Under the pieces are notes generated by a model that was not told the origin of the DNA, did not search any database, and saw only the letters and a list, made by a program, of their open reading frames with translations. Source: Bacteroidota bacterium (GTDB lineage: Bacteria; Bacteroidota; Bacteroidia; B-17B0; Aurantibacillaceae). Taken from it: a DNA stretch of 64,000 nucleotides. The stretch is taken from the NCBI GenBank assembly GCA_021155905.1, contig JAJNBG010000010.1:62001-126000 (forward strand), written 5' to 3'. The position numbers and the translations under genes were made by a program. Of the stretch, positions 19,701 through 27,506 are shown piece after piece; positions within the stretch are counted from its first letter, which is position 1; every line of letters starts with the position of its first letter.

Positions 19701-19963
19701 AAAATGGATTTTACGAATTGAGGCGCATTATTTTCAGTTTTGGATTTACTATAGATACCATTGATTATTTGCAGCGCCGATTCTGTCAATCCTTTTGTTT
19801 CACAACTATCCACTCGTTTCCAGAGTTTTTCGTAGCTATCACCTTTATTAAAACTTAATAATGATTCTGTTTTTTTTGTAAAGGTGGTTGAGAAAAATCC
19901 CAATGAAATAAGTGCTGTTGCAATCATTAGAAGAACAGCAGTCATAATGTTTTTAATCTTCAT
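13757..19963 (-). CDS. Bacterial alpha-2-macroglobulin family protein
   Basis: A 2068-aa exported protein (signal MKIKNIMTAVLLMIATALIS). About 400 N-terminal residues are helical and repeat-like and precede the macroglobulin domains. MG2-type motifs appear as FIFTDRAIYRPGQTVYFKSV (about residues 620-640). A low-complexity Gly/Glu/Lys/Ser stretch before FFFPQLQTNEKGEI is a plausible bait region. The thioester motif CAEQ is intact with Cys1521 (YPYECAEQTFARYY), followed by the thioester helical domain and a C-terminal receptor-like domain. Such proteins trap proteases in the periplasm. The usual partner PbpC is absent here; YdcF is 55 nt upstream. Confidence 0.9.
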   Translation of the reverse strand: MKIKNIMTAVLLMIATALISLGFFSTTFTKKTESLLSFNKGDSYEKLWKRVDSCETKGLTESALQIINGIYSKSKTENNAPQFVKSILHRMKFESYKEEYSLEKSIFKLQDEANEAKFPIKPVLQSILADAFYQYFQNNRGRFYNRTTTTNFKNDDIETWDLKTINYAIITNYKASLNNKDSLKRTKIDLYDDILQKGTDECRQWRPTLYDFLGHRALSYFINSESDVSRPANRFTINADEFSKPYPDFLNINITNPSDSLETKYYALKLMQELTQFHKNDESPNALIDIELLRLDYVHTNSQNSKKDTLYFNSLKALQTKFAKNKRVTEIDFRIASLYLLKAGEYKPLQNDTYKWYKKTAKEICETAIAKFPDSYGALQCKNAISTIISKTYNITIEEVNEPGKPFRALVSSQNVDKFYFKVVKSSSHELRELFRKKYGKELYEKFKSFAEVTSFSQEIENDGDFQTHNTEIKLPELPSGYYVILNSLTEDFKYNNNMTAYSTCIISDIASTERRRDDGSYDFYAIHRQTGDPLKNISAQVWFEHYDYKDREYKINKGPAFKTDDKGFLNVSYSSLNDKQFFIEFTNGNDTYFNNNSYYTYKPNEKNYTRVQSFIFTDRAIYRPGQTVYFKSVLLESTNNQNHTLKTNYPVTVTFYDVNYQKVSALDLTSNEFGTVSGSFIAPQNGLNGQMRITDAHGNAYVSVEDYKRPKFETEFSPVKGSFKLNDEVVVTGKAKAYAGNVVDGASVKYRVVRKVNYPYWYWWYRPQNNASETEITNGETVTNDTGAYIIKFKALPDESVSKTSFATYNYEVSADVTDINGETHSTQTYVRVGYQALQLSVSSDDIIEINNSKPIRISTTNLNGVDENTKGTFTIHKLKQPQKVFRARLWTQPDQHTLTQEEYYKTFPNDLYADESNKYKWEKEKKVLEKPFDTGSKKEYDLSSELKSFAPGVYIIEAICKDKFGEEIKAFQYITIFNKNSDVIPEQSAEWFYYPKTKAEPGEKVDFILASGYSNVNYLFETEHQGKPQATKILQASMTTNEISVEEAHRGNFAFHTSFIKYNRLYTRNNIVNVPYTNKELDIQFETFRNKLLPGQAEEWKLILKDKKGEKVAAELVAGMYDASLDAFKPNNWYLNIYQNYYSRLNWTSSLSRVAKSTEFNEIPSDYKTLPSRYYDVLNYFGLGFYNHSNYYGYGDGNFASESGGMLDEVSVSQTKSAAAPRMMAVKEVSEKKADKDLETITTGNTSRAENKNIAGGVKSGEGEGKEQGRGDLSQIKARSNFNETAFFFPQLQTNEKGEIIIKFTVPESLTKWKVMGLAHTKDLKIGQFEKEVITQKELMVQPNAPRFFREGDKITFISKISNLSEKDLAGNAELKIYDALTDKEISASFIEALHGNFPTIGYRDFSVKKGLSTSIEWNLHIPEGYSAIKYKIVAKSGNFTDGEEVAVPVLTNRMLITESMPMPVRSNQTKEFNFSKFINQNNGSNTLKNHSYTLEFTANPAWYALQALPYLMEYPYECAEQTFARYYANSLATFVVNSKPKMKEVFEAWKTLSPDAFLSNLEKNQELKAVVLEETPWVLQSKNENENKKRVGLLFDLNKMSHEQTQAFKKLLKKQSSNGGFVWFDGGPDDWYITQHIITGFSHLDKLGVIKAREDNEVWNMITKAVSYCDNRMREEYEHMKKYSPKYKTENHLSDMAIQYLYMRSNFKDIDIAKNNKEHFDYYKKQGQTYWLQNGRYMQGMIALSLHRYDDTKTAKDILKSLKENSINNEEMGMYWKENYGYYWYEAPIEMQALMIEAFDEINNDTKSVDDLKTWLIKSKQTQHWGTTRSTTDAVYALLLKGTDWLATEPNIEITVGDVTLKPKTDKSLNAEPGTGYFKKTWNGSDIKPAAMGKVKVVKQDVGVSYGAMYWQYFEQLDKITPHETPLKIKKHLFLQKNTASGPVMEPITATTRLKPGDKIKVRIELRVDRDMSYVHMKDMRASGFEPTNVFSGYKYQDGLGYYESTRDAATNFFFSYLNKGAYVFEYPLVVNHSGDFSNGITTIQCMYAPEFTSYSEGIRVKVGN

Positions 19964-20018
19964 AAAAAAGGTGTTTTGGGTTTAGATGCAGTTTGGAATA
20001 TGATTCCATAAAAATGTT

Positions 20019-20786
20019 CTATAAATAGCCTTTTACTTTATACATCACGTAACCAATAATTTCATGCACTATGAGATTCAGGCTAAAAAGAGCGTCTGTG
20101 TTTGGAATAAAACAATAGTCAAATTCAAATTTTCGTAAACCAGTAATTTTATTTGTAACATAAGGCGTTAGATTTTTATAACCCGCTTTTTGAAATATGG
20201 CTAGTGATCGCCGCATGTGATAGGAGGATGTGACTAAAAGAATAGATCCTTTAAATTGCAGACTATCCAGTATGCGTTTCGTATTAATAGCATTTTCATA
20301 CGTGTTCTTGGAATCATTTTCTATAACAATACTACTGTCGGGTATTGAAATCGCTTCAAGGTATTTTTTGATATAGGCCGCTTCCCGGTGATGAGGTTTA
20401 CTAATACTTCCGGAGCCGCCGGTAATTAATAATTTTGAAACACGTTTTTTGTGATAAAGTTCCAGCGTTTGAAATAACCGATCACCGGCGTAGCCAAAAT
20501 CAAATCTTTCCTGCCGTTCATCAATTCTTCCCATGCCACCTAATACAATAGCAAGGTCATATTTGGTGTCTTTTAAATAAATATCCTCATCCGTATACTC
20601 CCAGGCCCTCACTAATTCGTCTACTAAAAATGAATTGGAAATAATAAACATGAATACTGTCAAGCCAAGTATCCATTTTTTGTATGTTGTATGCCATAAC
20701 TTAACTAATAAATAAACAAGGCCAAAAAAAAGCCAGATGTATGGAGTAATTAGAAAAGCGAATATTTTAGAGAAGTAGAAAAACAT
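20019..20786 (-). CDS. YdcF/SanA-like DUF218 protein
   Basis: A 255-aa protein with two N-terminal membrane segments (residues ~5-27 and 35-53) and a DUF218 domain. Motifs: DLAIVLGGMGRIDERQERFDFGYAGDRL, LLITGGSGSISKPHHREA, VIENDSKNTYENAINTKRIL and LLVTSSYHMRRSLAIFQKAG. Relatives SanA and ElyC affect envelope permeability and lipid-carrier metabolism, but the reaction is not settled. Divergent from clpB and 55 nt upstream of the macroglobulin gene, with which it may form a transcript. Confidence 0.88.
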   Translation of the reverse strand: MFFYFSKIFAFLITPYIWLFFGLVYLLVKLWHTTYKKWILGLTVFMFIISNSFLVDELVRAWEYTDEDIYLKDTKYDLAIVLGGMGRIDERQERFDFGYAGDRLFQTLELYHKKRVSKLLITGGSGSISKPHHREAAYIKKYLEAISIPDSSIVIENDSKNTYENAINTKRILDSLQFKGSILLVTSSYHMRRSLAIFQKAGYKNLTPYVTNKITGLRKFEFDYCFIPNTDALFSLNLIVHEIIGYVMYKVKGYL

Positions 20787-20976
20787 AATCTAAAGTACTT
20801 AAAAAATAATAATTGATTATGTTATTTCATTATTCACACATTGCAAATTTGTAAATTTCGTCAGTAAGTATGATAAATATCAGACAATTAGGCAACTTAA
20901 GCTCTAATTTCACGACTAAATTTCAGTTATTTTCGACTGGAATGTAATTTGACGACACCTCAAAAAAAATACAATT

Positions 20977-23571
20977 ATGAATTTAAATAACTTTACTATA
21001 AAATCTCAGGAAGCCATTCAGCATGCCATGCAAATTGCTACCATTAATGGTAACCAGGCAATCGAGAATGGTCACATATTAAAAGCGATCCTGGAGGTTG
21101 ATGAAAACGTAACCCCTTTTATTTTGAAAAAATTAGGCGTTAACCAATCTGTTTTTTCGAAAACAGTTGATGCCATCGTTAATTCTTATCCTAAAGTAAG
21201 CGGTGGGCAACCTTATTTATCCAATTCAGCGAATCAAGCTGTTGCTAAAGCAACCAATTATTTAAAGGAGTTTAAGGATGAATACGTTTCAATAGAACAT
21301 TTATTATTAGGAATTTTAGGAAGTAATGATTCGGTTTCCCAGCTATTAAAAGATAATGGAATTAAGGAGAAGGAATTAAAAGCCGCTATCACCGAATTGC
21401 GTAAAGGTTCCAACGTTACCAGTCAATCCGCAGAAGAGACTTATAATTCTTTAAGTAAATACGCCATTAACTTAAATACACAAGCCAGGAACGGAAAACT
21501 AGATCCGGTGATCGGGCGCGACGAGGAGATTCGACGGGTGCTTCAGATTTTATCAAGACGCACTAAGAACAATCCTATTTTAGTGGGTGAGCCTGGCGTG
21601 GGTAAAACGGCGATAGCTGAAGGTTTGGCGCACCGTATTATTTCCGGCGACGTTCCTGACAATCTGAAATCCAAACAGGTGTATGCTCTGGATATGGGAG
21701 CATTAATTGCAGGTGCAAAATATAAAGGTGAATTTGAAGAACGTTTAAAAGCTGTGGTGAAAGAGGTGATAGGAAGTGACGGTGACGTTGTCTTATTCAT
21801 TGATGAGATCCATACGTTGGTTGGTGCAGGCGGAGGAGAAGGTGCCATGGACGCGGCTAACATTTTAAAACCAGCTTTGGCGAGAGGTGAACTAAGAGCG
21901 ATTGGTGCTACTACTCTAAATGAATATCAGAAGTATTTTGAAAAGGATAAAGCTTTGGAACGTCGTTTTCAGAAGGTCATGGTTGAGGAACCTTCCGAAG
22001 AAGATGCGATATCCATCTTAAGAGGCATTAAGGAGAAATACGAGGCACATCATAAAGTACGTATTAAGGATGAGGCTATTATTGCTGCAGTTGAATTATC
22101 TCAGCGTTATATCAGTGATCGTTTCCTTCCGGATAAAGCAATTGATTTAATGGATGAAGCTGCTTCTAAATTACGAATGCAGATCAATTCCATGCCTATT
22201 GAATTAGATGAACTGGAGCGTAAGATCATGCAATTGGAAATAGAGCGCGAGGCCATGAAAAGAGAGAATGAGGACGCGAAGGTGGAGGCATTGAATCAGG
22301 AATTAGCGAATTATAACGACAAGCGCATTGCCTTAAAAGCAAAGTGGCAAAGTGAAAAAGAAGCAATTGAAGGTGTGCAAAAAGTCAAGAAGCAAATAGA
22401 AGACTATAAACACGAAGCTTCCAATTATGAGAAACAAGGTGATTTTGGTAAAGTAGCAGAGATCCGTTATGGAAAGATCCAGGAAGCAGAAGCTCAACTA
22501 AAGTCCCTGGAAGAAAAGCTAAGCGAAGCAAAAGCCAGTGGTTCTCAATTATTGAAAGAGGAGGTGGATAGCGAAGACATTGCGGACGTAATTGCGGCCT
22601 GGACAGGAATTCCGGTTTCAAGAATGTTGCAGAGTGAAAGAGAAAAATTATTAACGCTGGAAGATGAATTGCACAAACGGGTAGTAGGCCAGCACCAGGC
22701 GATTGAATCCATTGCTGATGCTGTTCGAAGAAGCCGGGCTGGGTTACAGGATGCTAAAAAACCAATTGGTTCATTTATTTTCCTGGGCACAACCGGTGTT
22801 GGTAAAACGGAGTTGGCAAAGGCATTGGCAGACTATTTATTTAATAATGAAAATGCTATGACCCGTATTGATATGAGTGAATACCAGGAACGACATGCAG
22901 TGAGTCGCTTAATTGGAGCGCCTCCCGGTTATGTAGGATTTGATGAAGGCGGGCAATTGACTGAAGCTGTAAGAAGAAGACCATATTCTGTGATCTTATT
23001 GGATGAAATTGAGAAAGCACATCCGGATGTATTTAATATTTTGTTGCAGGTATTAGATGATGGCCGCTTAACAGATAATAAAGGCAGAACGGTTAATTTC
23101 AAAAACACGATCATAATTATGACGTCTAATATCGGATCACATTTGATACAGGAAAATTTCGATAGCCTTGATGAATTCAATAAAGATGAAGTGTTGGCAA
23201 AAACAAAGTCGGAAGTTTTTGAATTATTGAAGAAGACAATTCGTCCTGAATTCCTGAACAGAATTGATGAAGTAATTATGTTTGAACCATTGAATCGTGA
23301 CGATGTCAATAACATTGTAAAGATTCAGTTTAAACAAATTGCGGACCGGTTAGCGGAACAGCATATTTCGATCTCTGCCACAGATGAAGCGATTGACTGG
23401 CTGGCGCAATTAGGATATGATCCTCACTACGGTGCACGACCTGTAAAGCGTGTGCTGCAGAAGAATCTCCTGAATGAGTTGTCGAAGCAATTATTAGCCA
23501 ACACAATTAATAAAGACAAGGAGATTGTCGTTGATATGATGGATAATAAATTCATCTTCCTGAATAAATAA
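20977..23571 (+). CDS. clpB: ClpB protein disaggregase
   Basis: An 864-aa AAA+ disaggregase that, with DnaK, rescues aggregated proteins. Order: Clp N-domain (1 to ~145); NBD1 with Walker A GEPGVGKT near 203-211 and [16 protein letters not shown]; a coiled-coil M-domain at about 410-530, which separates ClpB from ClpC/ClpA; NBD2 with GTTGVGKTE near 604 and [17 protein letters not shown]-terminal D2-small domain ending in [21 protein letters not shown]. Full length. No CIRCE element was seen in the 190-nt upstream region. Ends in a strong terminator. Confidence 0.97.
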   Translation: MNLNNFTIKSQEAIQHAMQIATINGNQAIENGHILKAILEVDENVTPFILKKLGVNQSVFSKTVDAIVNSYPKVSGGQPYLSNSANQAVAKATNYLKEFKDEYVSIEHLLLGILGSNDSVSQLLKDNGIKEKELKAAITELRKGSNVTSQSAEETYNSLSKYAINLNTQARNGKLDPVIGRDEEIRRVLQILSRRTKNNPILVGEPGVGKTAIAEGLAHRIISGDVPDNLKSKQVYALDMGALIAGAKYKGEFEERLKAVVKEVIGSDGDVVLFIDEIHTLVGAGGGEGAMDAANILKPALARGELRAIGATTLNEYQKYFEKDKALERRFQKVMVEEPSEEDAISILRGIKEKYEAHHKVRIKDEAIIAAVELSQRYISDRFLPDKAIDLMDEAASKLRMQINSMPIELDELERKIMQLEIEREAMKRENEDAKVEALNQELANYNDKRIALKAKWQSEKEAIEGVQKVKKQIEDYKHEASNYEKQGDFGKVAEIRYGKIQEAEAQLKSLEEKLSEAKASGSQLLKEEVDSEDIADVIAAWTGIPVSRMLQSEREKLLTLEDELHKRVVGQHQAIESIADAVRRSRAGLQDAKKPIGSFIFLGTTGVGKTELAKALADYLFNNENAMTRIDMSEYQERHAVSRLIGAPPGYVGFDEGGQLTEAVRRRPYSVILLDEIEKAHPDVFNILLQVLDDGRLTDNKGRTVNFKNTIIIMTSNIGSHLIQENFDSLDEFNKDEVLAKTKSEVFELLKKTIRPEFLNRIDEVIMFEPLNRDDVNNIVKIQFKQIADRLAEQHISISATDEAIDWLAQLGYDPHYGARPVKRVLQKNLLNELSKQLLANTINKDKEIVVDMMDNKFIFLNK

Positions 23572-23572
23572 T

Positions 23573-23602
23573 AAAAAAGCCCTCATTAACGAGGGCTTTT
23601 TT
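23573..23602. terminator. Intrinsic terminator after clpB
   Basis: Perfect stem AAAAAAGCCCTC / GAGGGCTTTTTT with a 6-nt loop. A and T runs on both sides make it usable from both directions; the convergent PrsW-like gene ends at 23644. Confidence 0.9.
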
Positions 23603-23643
23603 ATAGGTGGTGCTTTTCATCAGAGAATATTCGAGGAAAATTA

Positions 23644-25002
23644 TTACTCCGGAGTTTTTATGTAAACCAGTTCAATTTTTTTTAATTCACTATACGCAGG
23701 TTTTTCCGGTGTTTGTTGAGTGCTGTTCCGTTCATTGTCCATCAGGATGGCCACCGGGTACTTATGTTTCATATCGGTAAATCTGGTTGTTTTGGGTTTC
23801 AAAATGTACATGTCGCTTTTGGAATTGTTTTCATTGAATATTTCAACCAGGTAGGTAACGACATCATTTTTTAAAAAATATTTTTTTATCACGCGTGCGT
23901 GACGGTCTGTTTTTATAATGGTCTGATTTTGATCAACGGGACATATGAGAATATCTTTTCCGAGAAATTGAAGAAACCGGAACTCTTTTTCGTTTTCCCC
24001 TCTTATTTTTATTGGTAATCCCAGAAACAGAATATCCTCGTCATCGTTTTTTGTAAAATGAAAAGGCAGTTGTAGCCTCACCCTTAAATATTTTCCTTTA
24101 TTAATTCTTAAACGGCTTGTTCGCAAAGCAACGATCACCAGAAGAAATCCTTCCTTGAGGAAGTTTTTAGAAATTTCGGTTAATGCAAAAATGATGTCTT
24201 TGTAATAATACGCATAGCTGAATTCGACAAGCACGATAATAGCATACCAGGTGAATATCGTAGTATATAATTTTGTTGTGGATGCTATTTTTTCATAGCT
24301 AAAAAAAGGAGAAAAATTAATGGAGTTATTAATCATTTGCATCCAAAAATTAATGCCGATCAGGTAAACTAAACTTGAAAGTAGGGGTGTAAAGTCACCT
24401 AAGAATAGTTGGGTGAGGAAAAAATCAAATAATCCATGGGAGAGGATAGCAATGCTTACACCAGCGATTGAATTTACATATGGATTTCCTTTGTTGAAAA
24501 TTTTGTTTCTGTATATGCCATAGACGCAGATGCTTGTATTGATGATGTGAACCAGACTGCTGATATATGTTCGTCCGGTAATTATTTGAGAGCCGTAGTT
24601 ATGATAATAGATGAAATTTTCCCTCACTGAGAATCCCAGTGCTACAATGCCGGCAAATACCAGATAATCTATCGGTTCATTAATTCTTTTCTTAAGAAGT
24701 CTGAAGGCGATAAACACGCCCATGAGTTTGGAAAGCTCTTCAGCCATTCCCACTCCGAAAAGTGAATATAGAAAGTCATTGGTGAAATCCCCGTTAATCT
24801 TAATATCAAATACCCCTAATCCATAATAGATCCATAAAGTAAGGCTGGGCGTAAGAAATCCGATAATAAAAGCAATGACGACATCTCTGACGCGTTCACC
24901 TTCTAATAGATCTATTCGCTTGAAATAGGTTAACCATAGCATAGCACCGCAAATAGACCCGAGAATGGGAAATATGAGGTAAATCTGCAGAGGTGTTAGC
25001 AT
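23644..25002 (-). CDS. PrsW-family intramembrane protease-like protein
   Basis: A 452-aa membrane protein. Its N-terminal ~270 residues hold about eight helices with the PrsW metalloprotease motifs: MAEELSKLMG (EExxK-type), ALGFSVRENFIYY, SSLVHIINTSICVYG and ILSHGLFDFFL, giving the expected Glu and His ligands. PrsW-type enzymes cut anti-sigma factors or other membrane proteins. The C-terminal ~170 residues are a soluble extension with no domain I recognise. Convergent with clpB; next to dnaA on the same strand but separated by a terminator at 25011-25046. Confidence 0.8.
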   Translation of the reverse strand: MLTPLQIYLIFPILGSICGAMLWLTYFKRIDLLEGERVRDVVIAFIIGFLTPSLTLWIYYGLGVFDIKINGDFTNDFLYSLFGVGMAEELSKLMGVFIAFRLLKKRINEPIDYLVFAGIVALGFSVRENFIYYHNYGSQIITGRTYISSLVHIINTSICVYGIYRNKIFNKGNPYVNSIAGVSIAILSHGLFDFFLTQLFLGDFTPLLSSLVYLIGINFWMQMINNSINFSPFFSYEKIASTTKLYTTIFTWYAIIVLVEFSYAYYYKDIIFALTEISKNFLKEGFLLVIVALRTSRLRINKGKYLRVRLQLPFHFTKNDDEDILFLGLPIKIRGENEKEFRFLQFLGKDILICPVDQNQTIIKTDRHARVIKKYFLKNDVVTYLVEIFNENNSKSDMYILKPKTTRFTDMKHKYPVAILMDNERNSTQQTPEKPAYSELKKIELVYIKTPE

Positions 25003-25010
25003 ATTGGTTT

Positions 25011-25046
25011 AAAAAAAAATCCCTCAGCCGGTAGCTAAGGGATTTT
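25011..25046 (-). terminator. Intrinsic terminator after dnaA
   Basis: On the minus strand: AAAATCCCT, one mismatch, GCT, 5-nt loop, AGC, one mismatch, AGGGATTTT, then a run of T. It follows the dnaA stop by about 20 nt. Confidence 0.8.
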
Positions 25047-25064
25047 AAATTTATTAATTAGGAA

Positions 25065-26411
25065 TTAGTTGTTGATGCTTATCTTTTTATCTAATTCTTC
25101 AATATAAGCTTTAAAGCGTTTATCAGTATCCATTAAATTGTTGACAGTACGACAAGCGTGCAATACAGTCGCGTGATCTTTTCCACCACAATGCATACCA
25201 ATAGTCGCTAATGAAGACTTAGTCATACACTTGGCAAAATACATGGCAATCTGACGGGCCTGAACCACTTCACGTTTACGCGTTTTAGATTTCATTAGAT
25301 CGATGTTCAGATCAAAATAATCGCAAACCACTTTTTGGATATAATCGATAGAAACTTCGCGTGCAGTTGACTTAACAAATTTGTCAATCATCTGTTTAGC
25401 TAATTCTAACGTAATTGTTTTTTTGTTTAAAGAAGACTGTGCTAATAATGAAATTAAAGCTCCTTCTAATTCACGTACGTTTGAAGTGATGCTATATGCT
25501 AAATACTCACATACTTCTTTTGGTAATTGAATTCCTTCGTTGTAAACTTTCTTTTCAAGGATAGCAATACGTGTTTCCAAGCCTGGAGTTTGTAAGTCTG
25601 CACTTAAGCCCCATTTGAAACGTGATAATAAACGTTGTTCAATACCCTGCATTTCAACCGGCGCTCTATCTGCTGTTAGGATGATTTGTTTGCCTAATTG
25701 ATGTAAGTGATTGAAAATATGGAAGAATACATCCTGAGTTTTTTCTTTTCCTGCTAAGTACTGAATATCATCAATAATTAATGTGTCGATCATCTGGTAG
25801 AAATGAACGAAATCATTCTGGTTATTATTTTTGATTGAATCAATGAACTGTGCAATGAACTTTTCTGATTGAACATAAAGAACAGTTTTGTTCGGGAAGT
25901 TCTTTTTGATGTCAATACCGATCGCCTGAGCTAAGTGAGTTTTACCTAAACCAACACCACCGTATAACAGTAATGGGTTAAAGGCAGTACCGCCTGGTTT
26001 TTGAGAAACAGCATAACCGGCAGAACGAGCTAAACGGTTACAATCACCTTCTACGAAGTTATCAAAGCAGTAGTTTGGATTCAGTTGAGATTCAACCGAA
26101 ACTTTTTTAAGTCCTGGAATAATAAATGGGTTTCTGATCGATCCGCTATCAATGGGCATCGAAACAGGGTTGTTTCTTAAATTCGTGTTAATGTTTGGAA
26201 CTTTAAGCATAACTGCTTTTTCAGATTTACCTGTTCCGTTATCCATTACAATGCTGTATTCAATTCTTCCTTCTGCACCTAATTCTTTGCGGATAACTTT
26301 TTTAATAATTGTAATATAATGCTCTTCTAGCCATTCATAAAAAAACTGTGAGGGTACTTGAATGTTTAAAACGTTGTCTTGAATTTTATTACCCTTAGGC
26401 AATTCTTCCAC
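25065..26411 (-). CDS. dnaA: DnaA replication initiator (N-terminally truncated reading frame)
   Basis: The 448-aa frame covers the end of domain I (IQVPSQFFYEWLEEHYI), the linker, the AAA+ domain with Walker A GGVGLGKTH and Walker B TLIIDDIQYLAG, and domain IV with the DNA-binding signature GGKDHATVLHACRTV. It binds DnaA boxes and opens oriC. The frame begins at a GTG with no family counterpart, while the true DnaA N-terminus (MKEKSAETVWKNCL) lies just upstream in another frame (26437-26399). About 20 residues of domain I, usually containing KTWFEPI, are missing between them. This is a deletion/frameshift or an assembly error. No DnaA-box cluster flanks the gene. Confidence 0.9.
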   Translation of the reverse strand: MEELPKGNKIQDNVLNIQVPSQFFYEWLEEHYITIIKKVIRKELGAEGRIEYSIVMDNGTGKSEKAVMLKVPNINTNLRNNPVSMPIDSGSIRNPFIIPGLKKVSVESQLNPNYCFDNFVEGDCNRLARSAGYAVSQKPGGTAFNPLLLYGGVGLGKTHLAQAIGIDIKKNFPNKTVLYVQSEKFIAQFIDSIKNNNQNDFVHFYQMIDTLIIDDIQYLAGKEKTQDVFFHIFNHLHQLGKQIILTADRAPVEMQGIEQRLLSRFKWGLSADLQTPGLETRIAILEKKVYNEGIQLPKEVCEYLAYSITSNVRELEGALISLLAQSSLNKKTITLELAKQMIDKFVKSTAREVSIDYIQKVVCDYFDLNIDLMKSKTRKREVVQARQIAMYFAKCMTKSSLATIGMHCGGKDHATVLHACRTVNNLMDTDKRFKAYIEELDKKISINN

Positions 26412-26437
26412 ACCGTTTCAGCTGACTTTTCCTTCAT
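26399..26437 (-). pseudogene. dnaA: Out-of-frame 5' fragment of dnaA
   Basis: From ATG 26437 the frame reads MKEKSAETVWKNCL, matching the start of DnaA domain I (family form AxxVWxNCL), and then runs to a stop after 'RVIKFKTTF'. The main dnaA frame resumes one nucleotide register away. The missing length must be 1 modulo 3; about 55-61 nt would restore a normal domain I. Confidence 0.7.
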
Positions 26438-26454
26438 AGTATTAAATAAGTTAT

Positions 26455-26484
26455 TAAATATATAGTGTTTAGTGTTATTAACAA
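26455..26484 (-). promoter_or_regulatory. Possible dnaA promoter
   Basis: On the minus strand TTG (26484-26482), 17-nt spacer, then TATATATTTA (26464-26455), close to but not matching TAnnTTTG. It is 18 nt before the ATG at 26437, which supports that codon as the original dnaA start. Confidence 0.3.
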
Positions 26485-26576
26485 GTTCGAGTTTGTAAAT
26501 ATATACTGATTATTTAATCTCGCAAGGAAAAATTGAATAAATAATTTCAGAAAATTTTCGTTTCGGGCTTGCTTTT

Positions 26577-27506
26577 TTAAATTTTTCTATTATTTGAATT
26601 ATGTGAGATTTTTTTCTTATTATAAGAGAAATAAACATCTAATTTACCCAGCCAAATTCCTGCCCAGCCAACTTGTGTCACATAAACTTCTTTGCCAGCC
26701 CTGTTGGCCATTTTTATGGGATGTTCAAGGAAAGTATGAGAGTGTCCACCGATAATCAAATCGATATTTTCTGTTTGAGGAGCCATGCTCATATCACTTA
26801 TTTTTTTATCGTCTTTAAATCCTAAATGAGATAGAGCAATTACATAATCGCAACCCAAATCATGCTTCAATAATCTAGCGGTAGCGTTTGCAATCGGCAA
26901 AGGATTTCGGTAAATCGTTTCTTTATACATTTTTTTATCAACCAGTCCTTCCAGTTCTACTCCATATCCCAATACACCGATTTTAATACCCTGCTTTTCA
27001 AATATTTTATAGGGCATTATTTTATCATGTAAACTGGTATTGGAGAAATCGTAATTACAATTGATAAACGCAAAATTAGCATGAGGGATTTGTTTGGTTA
27101 TGTTATCAATTCCCAAATCAAAATCATGATTGCCAATGGTGGTTGCGTCATATTTCATCATACTCATTAATTTATATTCCAGTTCGCCACTGTATAAATT
27201 AAAGTAAGGTGTGCCCTGGAAAATGTCGCCGGCATCCAATAATAAAATATTATCATTCTCTTTCCTGATCTCATCAATCACAGCGGCCCTTCTTGCAAAG
27301 CCACCCTGATTTGCAAACTTCGGGTCATTGGTTGGAAACGGTTCTATTCTGCTATGAATATCATTCGTGTACAAAATGGTTAATCTCGATAGGTCTTTGC
27401 TTTTTAGTACTTCTTTTGAAAGTGCTGGAAAGCCTGATAATACAGCAGATGTTCCAATAAAGTATTTTAGAAAATCGCGTCTATTTTGATATTTGAATTC
27501 GGCCAT
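26577..27506 (-). CDS. Tat-exported metallophosphatase, 5'-nucleotidase catalytic half
   Basis: A 309-aa protein beginning with a twin-arginine signal (NRRDFLKYFIGTSAVLSGFPA). The calcineurin-like dimetal motifs follow in order: YTNDIHSR, LLDAGDIFQGT, TIGNHDFD, ALSHLGF and GGHSHTF. This is the N-terminal catalytic half of UshA/5'-nucleotidase enzymes, which release phosphate from nucleotides in the periplasm. The C-terminal nucleotide-binding half is encoded by the upstream gene, which overlaps it by 26 nt. The C-terminus (YFSYNKKKISHNSNNRK) is short and basic. Confidence 0.9.
   Translation of the reverse strand: MAEFKYQNRRDFLKYFIGTSAVLSGFPALSKEVLKSKDLSRLTILYTNDIHSRIEPFPTNDPKFANQGGFARRAAVIDEIRKENDNILLLDAGDIFQGTPYFNLYSGELEYKLMSMMKYDATTIGNHDFDLGIDNITKQIPHANFAFINCNYDFSNTSLHDKIMPYKIFEKQGIKIGVLGYGVELEGLVDKKMYKETIYRNPLPIANATARLLKHDLGCDYVIALSHLGFKDDKKISDMSMAPQTENIDLIIGGHSHTFLEHPIKMANRAGKEVYVTQVGWAGIWLGKLDVYFSYNKKKISHNSNNRKI

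Noticed and set aside
20787-20976. Heat-shock operator (CIRCE) upstream of clpB.
   Set aside because: No TTAGCACTC-N9-GAGTGCTAA-like inverted repeat is present in this gap.
26438-26576. AT-rich region upstream of dnaA as a replication origin.
   Set aside because: No DnaA-box-like TTATNCACA repeats were found; Bacteroidota dnaA is often not at oriC.
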